Positions 1 to 14,624 of a stretch of 64,000 bases of DNA are shown in pieces (position 1 is the first letter of the stretch; every line of letters begins with the position of its first letter). A program made the translations under genes and the position numbers. The stretch is from the NCBI RefSeq assembly GCF_001039355.2, contig NW_019775450.1, positions 5,649-69,648 of the forward strand, in the 5' to 3' direction. Source of the stretch: Lingula anatina (taxonomy: Eukaryota > Brachiopoda > Lingulata > Lingulida > Lingulidae). The notes below the pieces were generated by a model, which did no database searches, was not told where the DNA came from, and worked only from the letters and a program-made list of their open reading frames with translations.

Positions 1-224
1 AAAGGTCAAATCCAAGGGCATATTTGAAATATCCACATATGACTTTCGGTCAGTCGTCTGTAGAAATTTTTCCCATAATTCCTTCTGTAGGGTAGATAAT
101 TGGCATTGAATTTTCAAAAATTTTGACAAAGGTGCAATTCAACGAGTGTCACGCGAAGGTCAATGCACCGACTGAGACAAAAAAACTTGGGGGTTCAAGT
201 TGAGGTTATATGTGACCTAAATCC

Positions 225-371
225 AAGAGATGGAGACAGGGGTCCTTGCGGTCTAGGAGGAGAAGCGGTAACGGTGACTTGTATCCGGCGCCAGTACGCG
301 GAGCCGGCGGAGCAAACGGAGCCAACGGAGCCGGCGGAGCCGCAGGAGCCGGACGAGACGGGTCGGGACTA
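225..371 (+). other. Short Gly-X-Y (collagen-like) or GC-rich repeat fragment
   Basis: A GC-rich stretch with a 9-base GGAGCCGGC-like repeat. In one forward frame it reads GDR-GPC-GLG-GE, and about 60 bases later in a second frame it reads repeated G-A-x triplets ending at a stop at 372-374. Both parts have glycine every third residue, as in collagen. The frame change could be an intron remnant or decay. On the opposite strand the same bases read Pro-Ala repeats. No splice signals tie it to a gene, so it may be only a GC trinucleotide repeat. Confidence 0.2.
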
Positions 372-698
372 AAACCATGAGTACCGCCAGTGTACACGCT
401 GGTGGTACTAATAACCCATATTGTTGCCTTTAAAAAGTCATCAACTGAAACACTGTTGCCTCCCTTAAAAAACGAAAAAAAAAAAAAAAAACGAAAGAAA
501 GGCACAACTGCCACTCACTTACAACTATTCTACACTAAAAATTCATCAAAATTTTTGTCACCTGAAGCAAATCTCGTTTTCCAATAATACAGAATGCAGC
601 CAAGTTACCACAGTGTGGCACACATTGTACCTGTACATACATGTGTAGACTAATTTAAGGTTAGTAACTTAGTGTAAAGAATTGCTTACAAAACACAC

Positions 699-932
699 CT
701 TAGCAAGATCCTTTTCCTCCACCTCGAAATCATGAACCTGAAAAAGCCCTCTGTTCTTCAACCAATGTTTATACAGTGTTGTGTGTGGCAGCTTCTGTTT
801 CTTTATAGAAGCCGAGGCTTGGGTTAGGCTGTCATATTTCAAGAATATGAAGGCACACAGAGCCCCTATCAAGGATGCCAAGACAAAAGTCACTGTTGTA
901 GATGAAAAGAGAAAGCGCCTCACTGCTGCCAT
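699..932 (-). CDS. First coding exon of a type II membrane protein (partial)
   Basis: The exon reads 78 codons from an ATG at 932 to a good donor (AAG|GTGTGT) at 699, ending in phase 0. Residues 1-6 are short and basic, residues about 7-31 form one hydrophobic helix, and a lysine-rich lumenal or extracellular stem follows. This is the layout of Golgi type II enzymes such as glycosyltransferases, but no catalytic domain is visible, so the class is a guess. Further exons should lie at lower coordinates, mostly outside the window; I could not identify one with confidence in 1-698. Confidence 0.5.
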
Positions 933-1049
933 AAGTAGATTGCCTTTTTATTGTACTAGCATGTTAAGTGTTCGGTAAAACTGAAAAAGAGAAAAAATGT
1001 ATATAAATGTGCAATATATATTAATTAAGTACTATTTGGCAAATAGTCT

Positions 1050-4000
1050 AGTCGCCACTCCCATAGGCCCAATAGTCGAACCCTGCAATGTTCTTTCCTG
1101 TAAACTTTTTTTGCTGAAATGCATTCTTTAGGTCGAGAGAAGCAAAATTAGCTTGGTTGCTACTTCCGAGACGTTGAGCATTTTTCAATATGGCCGTCAA
1201 TTTATGAGGAAAAAATAGAAAAACGACCAGAAATCGCCAGGTATACTTTATTAAGGGCTTCTTTGAACGTTAATCATATCAGAAGAGCACAGCAGGAATG
1301 TTAGATACACTTAAGCGCGTAACTTTTAGCAAAACATGAAAATGGCCGTCAAAACATATGGCATAACGTAAAAAAAGATGCAAAAATTGTCCGTTTTTCT
1401 TCATATTTAGTCTTGTAAAAACTATTTTCGCCATTTATAATTATTTTCATTATCATATTTCGTTAGCCTTAAACTTAAGCTCTCAGAATAAATTATTTTG
1501 TCATTCCACAAATGGTTGGGTAAGGGTATCAGCCCCCAAGAGTCTGTTGCCACTCCCACGGGCTCCATAGTCGATTCCTTCTATGCTATTCCCTGCTTTC
1601 TTTTTTTGAAGAACTAAACTCTTTGAGGCTACATAAGCCAGTTTAGTTAGGTTTTCTTCCAGTTACTACTTCATAGACATAGATGAATTTTCAAAATCCA
1701 AAATGGCCGTCAAGTAATTATGTAGAAAGGCAATGTGTTGGGTCCAAATTGCACTGTGTTCTGCACTTCAGATAGGTTTAAATCAATGTTGATCCTTTCA
1801 AGACTGTTTTATAGGATTACTAGTACAGATAGGACCACTATACGTTAAATTCATTAAAAAAGACAAAATTACCGCTACAACATGCTGGAAAAGGTTTGAC
1901 GAGGTGTACTGGTAAGGTACAGTTATACTAAGACCCCACAAAGTGCGGCAACACGTAGGATTGACCGTTTCATAAATTCTCTCTTTCTTTTTTATACAGG
2001 CTCAATCTGAAAAAAATAATTATCAAGGGCCAGCAGGGATTTCCCCAGTATTTGTGATACAGGGAGTCCAAAATGTTAATTTGCAATTTAGGCGCTAATG
2101 AGAGGGGGAGGGGTAAAATTAATAATAAATAAATTGAATTATTATTAATATAGTAACCTTATTGTTTTTAGTTTTTATAAGGATTATATTAACATTTATT
2201 TTTGTGATTTTAACCTTTTCAATATGGATAGGAATAATCCAATCCTAGGAGGTGTTTCTAATTTTACTCAAATGGCCTATGAGAAGAAGAACATGTAAAT
2301 TACACTTGCTTGAGAGACAGTGTGTTGCCTTGACAACGAGCCTGGTAAAGCTACTTGGGTGCCAGTCTGTCACAGCTAAGTCTTGTTCCTCCTGCCCTGA
2401 TCGATGAGTATGGCTGCTTGGCTTAAAGCACCTACCCGGCTTCAACCAGCACAACATCTGGAGCAGGTGGGGTTGTGACTTTAACCAGGTCGGCGGGACT
2501 GCAGGCGACTTAGCCGCAAGTTTTGGCGCTCGTCAATCCCACTACCCCGAAGATTCAAGGAAAGTTGTGCTGTTTGACAGGTACGATGAAGAAACTCGTA
2601 GCCCTAAGGAACACGAGCGTATGAGACGAGGAAGCGCCAAAGAACTCTGGATTACTTCAAACACCAGCCTTCCTTGCTGCGAAACCATTCTTCACAATAC
2701 GAAGAACAAGAGTCTGCACAACAACATCCTCTGTACATATCGCCTTCCACACAACATACAGCTCGTGAATAAGATGGACTGTGCAGTAACCCATGTTGAG
2801 ACAGATGTCACCCTCTCCAGTTATATGTTAAAGGCAATGGCGGATGGCGCCGAGACAATACGCATCCTTAGTGACGACACAGATGTCTTTGTCCTCGATC
2901 TTGGTCTATTGGACATCAAAGATGAAGATAGATGCTATGATTCAAATGGAAAAGTAAAGATGTGATGTCCTTGACATAAATGCTACTGTAGAGCAGTTAG
3001 GGCCAAGGAAATGCAGCCAGTTACAAGGTGTCCACGCACTGTCAGGCTGTGATACAGTATCGTACCCCTTTGGAAAAGGAAAGCAGTCGGCTCTGAAGCT
3101 GCTAGAGATAGATATACAAGGACTGGATCAAGTACTCGGAGAGCCTGGTGTAACCCACGCTGAGCTTAAGATGGCAGCCGATGCTTTCCTTATACCCCTA
3201 TATGGACAGGCGGAATGTACAACATTAAATGAGGCCTGTGGTTGCTTCTTTCGCTGTCGAAAGAAACCTCCGCTTCTTAGGAAACTGTCACCGACTGATG
3301 AAAACTTGCAGTTGCGTGTGCTTCGAGCTCATCTACAGATGTCACTGTGGAAGGCTGCAGACAAACGTGACCCACCTGAAGAAACTCGAGACATTTCAAA
3401 CTTTGGTTGGACCATTGATGGATCAACCATCGTCCCAACCATTTCATCGGCAGCAGTGGCTCCTCAAGTGCTGCTCGATGTGGTCAGCTGCAGCTGTGCT
3501 GTAGTAGGCGCCAAGGCTTGCAGTGGTGCACGATACAGTTGCAATAAATCAGGTCTCTCATGCACAGACTACTGGTGCCAGGGAGGAATTTCATGTTGTG
3601 GGCATTTTACTACTCCATTAGACATTGGCAATGAAGTTGATGTAGAAGTTGATGTAGTATTAAGAAAATCGATTTGATTAATTGCCACGTAATGACTGAG
3701 ATATCCGCATTTAATATTTTCTTTAATCATAGTATTGACGGACATATTGCTTTTCGTTGTTGTTTTATTTATCCAAAGAATCTGTTTATTTGTGCATCCT
3801 GTCTTTACTGCAGGTATAAATTTTTCTTTGTGTATATTTGTATTTGATTTATTAAAAGTCTTTTTCAGTTAAAGGACTTGTGGATTTACAGCTCTTTTTG
3901 TTCTTTCCATTACGTTTTGGAGGCCATTTTTGTTTTTTTTATTCAAATGACTTGCTGAGATGTAATAAGTGATTGCAATTTATAAGAATGTTTACATAAA

Positions 4001-4745
4001 TATCCAATGATGAACCATGGTGCAAAGAATATACATATTGATTTGAACGTAATGCTCTTGCTATTCATATAACAAATTGACGGCCATCTTGTTCTGTGAA
4101 AACTGATCAATGTCCTAAACGTATCAACTGGCAAAGAAACCCAAGTTAAGTTGTATTTTCTCAGTTTTCAAGCTCAGGTGATAAAATTTCTTTTTAAAAG
4201 TTTGCAAGATATGACATAGCAATCTTCGACTGTGGGGCTCGTTGGAGTGCAAATGAAATTCCGGGAGCTGACACTGTCAGCCACCGTTTGTAAAACGTCA
4301 AAAAAGGCCTTTTTCTCAGAGTTTGGGACCATGGCTAACAAAATATCATGACGAAAATAAATATAAGTGGCGAAAATAGTTTTACAAGACTAAATATGCA
4401 GAAAAATGGACATTTTTTGCATCTTTTTTTACATTCTGCCTTATGTTTTGACGGCCTTTTTGATTTTTTTGCTAAAAAGTTAGCGCTTTAGTGTATCCAC
4501 CAGTCCTGCTGTGCTCTTCTAATAGGATTAACGTTCAAAGAAGCCCTTAATTAAGTATACCTGGCGACTTCTGGTAGTTTTTCTTTTTTTCCTCATAAAT
4601 TGACGGCCATATTGAAAAATGCTCAATGTCTTGGAAGTAGCAACCAAGCTAATTTTGCTTCTCTCGGCCTGAAGGAAGCATTTCAGCAAAAAAAGTTTAC
4701 AGGAAAAAAAATTGCAGGGTTAGCCTTCTGGCTACTCGACTAAAA
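1050..4745. mobile_element. Degenerate DNA element with long inverted ends and internal FEN/PIN-like ORF
   Basis: The region from about 1050 to 1490 is the reverse complement, with roughly 10-15 percent mismatch by eye, of about 4280 to 4733. Both arms contain the same ordered landmarks: an AACCCTGCAAT stretch, a GAGAGAAGCAAAATTAGCTT stretch, and ATGGCCGTCAA motifs. A second, more diverged unit of the same family follows inward on each side (about 1545-1720 and 4075-4250), so each end is a nested set of subterminal repeats. The ATGGCCGTCAA motif occurs at about 1191, 1343 and 1702, and inverted near 4077, 4449 and 4601. The only coding remnant lies between the arms. No clear target-site duplication was found, so the exact ends are approximate. 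Confidence 0.6.
2408..3677 (+). pseudogene. Broken FEN/XPG (PIN)-like nuclease of a mobile element, with Cys-rich tail
   Basis: One frame is open from 2408 to 2965, and the matching continuation runs in another frame from 2964 to 3677, so one frameshift near 2960 breaks the gene. An in-frame stop at 2405 cuts off the N-terminus. The first part has the sequence style VVLFDRYDEE followed by SDDTDVFVLDL. The second part has HALSGCDTVS, then a G-K-G-K segment, then a cysteine-rich tail (CSC, SGLSCTDYWCQ). The DDTD acidic motif followed by GCDT-x-GKGK resembles the acidic centre and helix-hairpin region of FEN1/XPG nucleases (known for that family; its application here is inference). Similar uncharacterised proteins are common in marine invertebrate genomes. 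The two inverted arms around it suggest it is the element's own gene. Confidence 0.6.
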
Positions 4746-5727
4746 AGGAAACTGTGCAAGATGGTTAGCACTTGACATCATGCACAGCAAGTTAAGCCCG
4801 TTTTGCTAGTAGCATAGATTCTGGAATTTTTATCCTTTTTTATATTTCATTAAAATATTTTTAAAGAAAATTAATTCTGGTCACACCTACATGTTACAGT
4901 AATGACTTTTAGATTCTCAGCTACCGTATACCTAGTTATTCACATTTGGCTTTAACATTGGTCACAATACAAATCGTTCTTCAATAACAGTATTTAGCGG
5001 TGGTTTGCTGGTCTATAAAAACAAAGCACATGAAGATAGCGATGGAGACCCCCCCCCCCCCCTTCCTGCATCTCATACAGTACTGTACTCCAACAACCAT
5101 GCATTGACAAACACACGCGCACGCGTACAGTTCCTCCCAAATCATTTCAGCCACTCCAAGCAAAATCACGTGAACATGGATGTAGAAATGTGTAAATAGT
5201 ATCAAATGCAAGACTTACTCAAAATATTTGTTAGGCTTTACCAGAACACCGTCTTCTCCATGGGCGCAGACATGTTTAGATATTTTCTATTTCTGTCCTA
5301 GAGGGCGCTTTACAAGAAAATATAAATTTTCTTGAAATTTACAAAGTTTCATATTATATAGGCAACATTTACCGAAAAGTATCGCTTGAATTTGAGTAAT
5401 TACTTTGTTAATTACTTCACAATGTAATGATTCGCTGAATGATTCATATAACCTTAAATTTTGATAAGTTGCAAGCGGGAAAATCCGCGAGATCACGAGA
5501 AGCAACATGGCAGCGCCCTTGAGACAACACCCCTGAGACAACACCACACAGAGCACAATCACTGATTTGCGGGGTTCATGTTTATATTCGTTTACGCCCC
5601 GTTTCAAGAGTGACAGGAAATAACTGAAGTTGTGTGACAGGGAATAACTGAAGTTGTGGGAGAGAAACAGCGGAGGAAGAAACAATGGGACCGTGAATGT
5701 AATCTTCATGAATGACTGAAAACGAAG

Positions 5728-9150
<3,423 letters not shown>

Positions 9151-10501
9151 TGTGATCTGTGGCATTTTTATAAATTCATTCATGACAAGGAGGAAGGTGT
9201 AACTAACTCTGAGGGAAGAGGAGCCAAATAATACACCATTGATATTAAATGGCAGAGCACTACTACAAATCTAACGCTTGACAATGCTGAAGAATGCAGT
9301 GAAGCTCTGGGTACTGTACTATGTTTATGAAGAACATGACATTGTGTCATTTTTATTTTAAAAAATTCAACTTGTTTTAGTCTGTACCTGTTTTAATACT
9401 TCCTGTTAAATAGCTTTAGCAAACCATTCACTAATCCTAGTCTTAAGTTTTGAAAATTTGAATATCTCGAGCTATATTAACTATTTCTGAATCATGAGAT
9501 TTTATATTCAAAAATGTTTTTATTTATTTATTTATTTTCTATTTTTATTTATTTTTTTTGCTCAGTCGATATTTATTCATTAGTGATATGCATGGCTTTG
9601 TTGTCTTGAGGAGTACCACAAAGTACATGTTTCAATAATAGATAAAACAAGAAAATCAAGAAATTTGATCATTTATTTTTTGTGCAAATTTTTGAATTTT
9701 TGAAAATAGCTGAAAAGTAGAGTCAGTCAGGATAAGTTTTTTTTCTACAATCCATTCAGTTCAGAAGAGTAGTGTATAGTTCTTTCTTTTTCCAACTGAA
9801 ACGTGGTGGTATGCAGTTTTCATGCACAGGCACGCTAGAGGGTTTGAAAGCTGTTGCTAGGAAGGCTTATCTTGATTTCGAAGACATCTGGTGGGCTGTG
9901 GAAAAACTAGTGCTCGTTTAGGCCTGTGACTGAAATAATCAAGAAAAGACAACATATAATACACTGTAAATGTTATATTTCCGTTGTACTCTCAGGCATG
10001 TGCTTTTTCCATGAATAATTATTTCAGTTCCAAATGCGTCCCCCAGACCCCCGACCAAATTGTGTTGGCCCCATAACAAATAGTGATTGATTTATTTTAT
10101 TATTTTTTTTTTTTTTCAAAATTCCTGGCTCATGCCTGTGCACTTTGGCACAATGCGGGCTTAAGTCTTTACAATATATGCGGTCGTACAATGTATGCAT
10201 ATGTCATTTTACCAGAGTTCTGCACTTGTTGTCTCTATACGATAACCATTGGGTGACTACAAGTAGGTCCTTCACCTGTCTCTCCCTTTAAATTTTGCAT
10301 TTCCCACCCAGACTTTTCTGCCACCCTCCCCTAGAACATTCCTGGATCAGCCGCCATAAATTGTAATCATGTTTTGAGACAGGGAGAGAGAGATGGGAGA
10401 GGGGATCGAGGTGTAGAGTTAGAAAATGTAGAGTGGTGAGAGGGTGAGACCGAGTATATAAACGAACAAGCTAGATAAGCGGATATCCACCCTGTACGCA
10501 C
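9151..10501. other. Intergenic region, 3' of METTL5
   Basis: AT-rich sequence holding the METTL5 3' UTR and unremarkable T-rich tracts. I searched the minus strand here for the TIL and C-terminal exons expected downstream of the cysteine-rich gene at 10502-11676 and saw none. Confidence 0.5.
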
Positions 10502-11676
10502 CTGGTTCCTCTGGTTCTATGTTACAACGAGAATGACATCTCCCTCCCCCTCTGCTATCCCAGCATCCGAAATTGGTACCACATTGGCTGAAGATGTCCT
10601 GAATTTCTTGGCTTGTTTTATACATACAGTCCGCCATGCACGCTATAAACTTGGGTGTTTCTGGGTAATTGAGGGCTGAAATACAAGAAGAATAATATCT
10701 TAAGTGAACGTAATGTTATTCATATCCTTGGCCTTATTGGGAATTTGTGTTAAAATATCTATAGCGCTTTAACCACGAGTATGTTATCTATGCATCAATT
10801 TGGTTAGGGTAATTCTGATATTCCAGGTTTTTGGCTATAGGCCTACTCGTAATGTGTTTGTATATGTAAATTGTGTAAAACAGAATTGTACAAATACAGG
10901 TCTGTACATTTGCCAGATTTTTTATCTTTGTTATTCTAAAAGAGATCTGCACTGGATTATCGAAAATAAGGTTAATGAAGTGTTTGCTAGCTAAGGAATC
11001 AAATTGCCACGTACATATTTTTAAGAGAAGAGGAGCAAAACGCCATGTCATTAATATAATTATAAGCATTATATTAACTAAAAGAGTGACGTGATCACCA
11101 TGACAAAGAATATTGTTGAACAATACCAGTTGCATAAGAAATGAAAGAAAAAAATGAATTGTCAGAAAAAGTTTGTTTTTTTTTTTAATTCGAATCACTC
11201 ACTGTTTGGGCAGGTGAATGCATACTTCCAGTTGCAAGCGCACTCGTGGACGTCAAAGGCAAGATCCGGCTTGCATTTCTTTATTCTGTACTGACTAGGG
11301 GCACCGAACTTTGCTTCCTGGGAGAACTCCTCGCACCGTGTGGCAGGCACCGGGTAGAAAACTGTTCCCAATTCCTCGCAGGAACTTTTTTGCGCAACTG
11401 GAAAAATACAATGTTGCCTGTAGTGTTTTACTTTTATCCATGCGTCGACAGACAGTTAGGCCTCTCATTTTTACAGACATCTTTCTCTCTCATTCCAAAA
11501 ATAATAATAATAATAACAAAATTTTAAAAAAAGTTCAGTGAACAAGACATAAAAACTATGCGCCATCTTGTTTGGTAACTCATCGCTTAGTTAAAACGTG
11601 TGCGTTGCGTCTTACCTGTGTAGCCCACAATCTGCACCACTAACACCACTGCTAACAGAAATACACGTGCCATCAT
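10502..11676 (-). CDS. Secreted cysteine-rich protein, paralogue A (3' exons not found)
   Basis: Three exons fit: 11616-11676 (signal peptide; starts Met-Met and is hydrophobic to residue 20), 11203-11397, and 10502-10675. All junctions are phase 1 GT-AG, with donors GTAAG, GTGAGT and GTGCGT. Exon 2 encodes a six-cysteine module with spacing C-x14-C-x19-C-x10-C-x-C-x7-C, somewhat like chitin-binding peritrophin modules. Exon 3 encodes a different six-cysteine module, C-x3-C-x14-C-x5-C-x8-C-x3-C. Both match the complete neighbour at 13867-16803 in spacing and exon length. The reading frame leaves exon 3 open in phase 1, yet no TIL or terminal exon is visible before METTL5. The copy is either truncated or its last exons have diverged. 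Function unknown; export is inferred from the signal peptide. Confidence 0.72.
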
Positions 11677-11740
11677 CAGTATCCTCAGACGCTTAAACCG
11701 TCTTCTGTCGTCGACGAATGAATCTGTTCTACTTGTGGCG

Positions 11741-11750
11741 CATTTTTATG
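11741..11750 (-). promoter_or_regulatory. Possible TATA-like box of paralogue A
   Basis: The minus strand reads CATAAAAATG about 70 bases upstream of the start codon. The related gene has a similar ATAAAAA about 55 bases upstream of its ATG. Shared position supports a core promoter, but no transcript start is known. Confidence 0.3.
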
Positions 11751-11759
11751 TCTTTCCAG

Positions 11760-11997
11760 CAGCGCAACACCAGGAAATACATAAATTTAACAGTCAGAAG
11801 CTCACGAAGATTTTGCATTTAAAATGATAAATAATACACTGAAGAGTTGTATTAACTCGTAACTTGCACATCGCTGTTTTTTTCTGACAGGCATACATAC
11901 TGGTACTCGCCTGGTATCACCTTGGTGGATACACCATGGGTGGAGACAATTTTGAATAACTCGTATAATAAACGTGTTTATATGATTGGCACGGGGG

Positions 11998-12032
<35 letters not shown>

Positions 12033-13866
12033 GGGGGGCAATGTTACCAGTTGCTCTGCTCTCTTGTAAGCGCGTCCTAGTGATCGCAACTGACGCGAAA
12101 TACACCCTAGGATATAATCATCAGTAGGGACTCACAAATCTTATCTTAGCATTGCACCAAGAGTGTTTGGGTAGAACATGAACGTTTATAACTGGCAGAT
12201 CCTGGTGGTGGACAGAGGGGCACCAACCTCCCCTCCCCCCCCCCTCACATCCCCCACTCCCAGCCTTGACTTTGATCGAGAGTTGGATTGCATATATATA
12301 CAAATTATGAACGGTAAATTTTCCAGTCGTCACGTGCACACGCTATAACCAGTCTGGTCCGGAACAGGAGTGATGGAAGCCTTAGACGACCTTGTATATT
12401 TGCAGGCTGGTCACATAGTCTTATTTTGTAAATCATAAATTATTTGACTAAATCGCGGTTTCCCAAATTTAGCAACATCCCCCTGGATACAACTGATACA
12501 ATAGTGCCTATTTTTTCTGATTTTTTTACTGCTTTGTCCAAATTGTTTTGTTGCATTAATTATTTTTGGACATGCATTGCAATTTGAATTAAAGAGATAA
12601 TATTGTGCGTATTATTTAGAAGACGTATTATGGAATGTTAGAAACAAACCCCTCTCTTGGCTTTATTTAGGACAACAACAATTTGTTCGTACAGATACCC
12701 GCTTTTTAACTCCGATACTGCACTGGAATACATTTTTTTAAAACACCGGTTCTTAAAAATGCGACACTAGCAGTAGGATAATGATTGCGCGTATGCATTT
12801 TATCCTCTGTATTTCTGTCTTAAATAAAATCCGTATCAACACCTTCTTTCGGATAAAATTGCACGGGAAATGCGAAAGATGAAAAGTAGAATTAAGCCAA
12901 AAAAAACATATACACTGCTGCTTTAAATCTATACCTAGTAGCAGCTATTTTCATTTCCCATTGCCCCTCTGCTGTTACTTCGTAAATTCACCTTAAAGAA
13001 AGACAAAAAATCATTTGGCAACAGATCAAAATTTTCTCAACGATTCATATTTTGGGATAAATCTATAGTTTGCTTTTATTCTTGCCATTTTTGTCTTTTG
13101 ACGCCAAGGTTAAGTTTGTTTTTTAGTTGAAACTAGCTTGTCCACAACACAATTTATTGGTTTGAAAAAGATTTCACCCCTTAATGTTATTTGGATGCTG
13201 TACGAATAGTAAACAGGATGACACGTCATGTTAAACAAAGGTGTGTTTATTCCACGAACTTCTACGTGTCTCCATTAAGTTCAAAACGGTAAACAAGTTA
13301 AGGAAATACTTTCCACAGAGTATTTTAAGACATTCAGGAAATGTCTTCTAAGACTGATTTCACTAAAAACTCACATAGATCAACTGAACACATATGTTTA
13401 AAAAGACTGAATACAATTTCGAATTGATTCAGTTTTATTTTTCTGAATATTTTAGACTTGTAATATATCAGCTTGCGAAATGCACCTTTAAATAGGGTTT
13501 TGGTATGGTACTAGTGGTTAAAACAATGGAGGCCTAAAGCCAAATAGAATGACGTCAAGCGAGAACTTCGTGCCCTTGAAGTTAGAAAGACACAGGGTGT
13601 CATTTTGCATTTATTATTAAATAATATAGGATATGTTTTCCATAGGCCAAACATTAGTGTACATAATATAGGTAGCGTGAAATAAATAAATACCGGTACA
13701 GGGGGAATGTCATTTACTGGTGTAGAGATCATTTAATTTTATTTAGGGCCTATTTTCTTTTATCATCGTTTGTATCATTTTTCTTAGATACAAACTTATA
13801 ATTCATCTTCACATGCGCAGTATTGAAGGATTTTGAATCAGGTGTGCGATATTTGGTTTTATGATT
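11760..13866. other. Intergenic region between the two cysteine-rich paralogues
   Basis: AT-rich sequence with a GA-rich simple repeat at about 11995-12037 and a C-rich run at 12228-12243. I see no exon, RNA gene or clear inverted element here. Confidence 0.5.
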
Positions 13867-14572
13867 CTAATTAGGACAAGGAAATGTGCCTTCACGTACG
13901 CAGCCGCACCTCAGTGGGTCGAATGTGCTGCCGGGTATGCACGTCTTGGTTTTGGGGACACCTGGAGGGCCTTGGACAAACTGCTTGCATTGGGTATTTG
14001 CAATCACCTGGTAGTTGTTGCCAAACACTGTACAATTAGTCGCCGCGACTGTGAAAAATAAAAAAGAAATATTTAATATTTAAACATTTTTTTATAATAA
14101 TAAAGGTACTGATTTATTTTAGTTAGCTATTTTACTTATCTGAATAAATACTTGAAAAGTACCATTAGGCCTAAGTATAAGGTATTTTGTTTACATGCCA
14201 ATGATAATTGTACCAAAAAAATAAAAAATAAAATAAAAAATAAAAGATAAAAAATAATAATAATAATAAATAAATAAAATAAAAATAAATAAATAAAAAT
14301 TACAAGCGCATGTAGCAGGTTGTTACACAGGTAGGCCTATATCCAAAGATTCGTTAGTATTTTTAGTTAGATGACTGGCGCTTACGTGAGGGGCACTGGG
14401 CTGCGCTGACACACTGTCCACCCAAGGAAAGCGGTCTGCTTGGCGAGCACTGACATCTTGCTACACACTGCTTATTACGGCAAGGTGGGTTGGGGTCGCG
14501 GCATGTCTTGGTACAGGCGGAGCCACATGCGCTCCACACTTGACCGGAGTCAGGTACGCACTGGTCACCTAC

Positions 14573-14624
<52 letters not shown>

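Noticed and set aside
5287-5709. 140-codon minus-strand open frame upstream of METTL5
   Set aside because: It has low-complexity FSYSLSHNFSY repeats, no domain, and overlaps the likely METTL5 promoter and 5' UTR.
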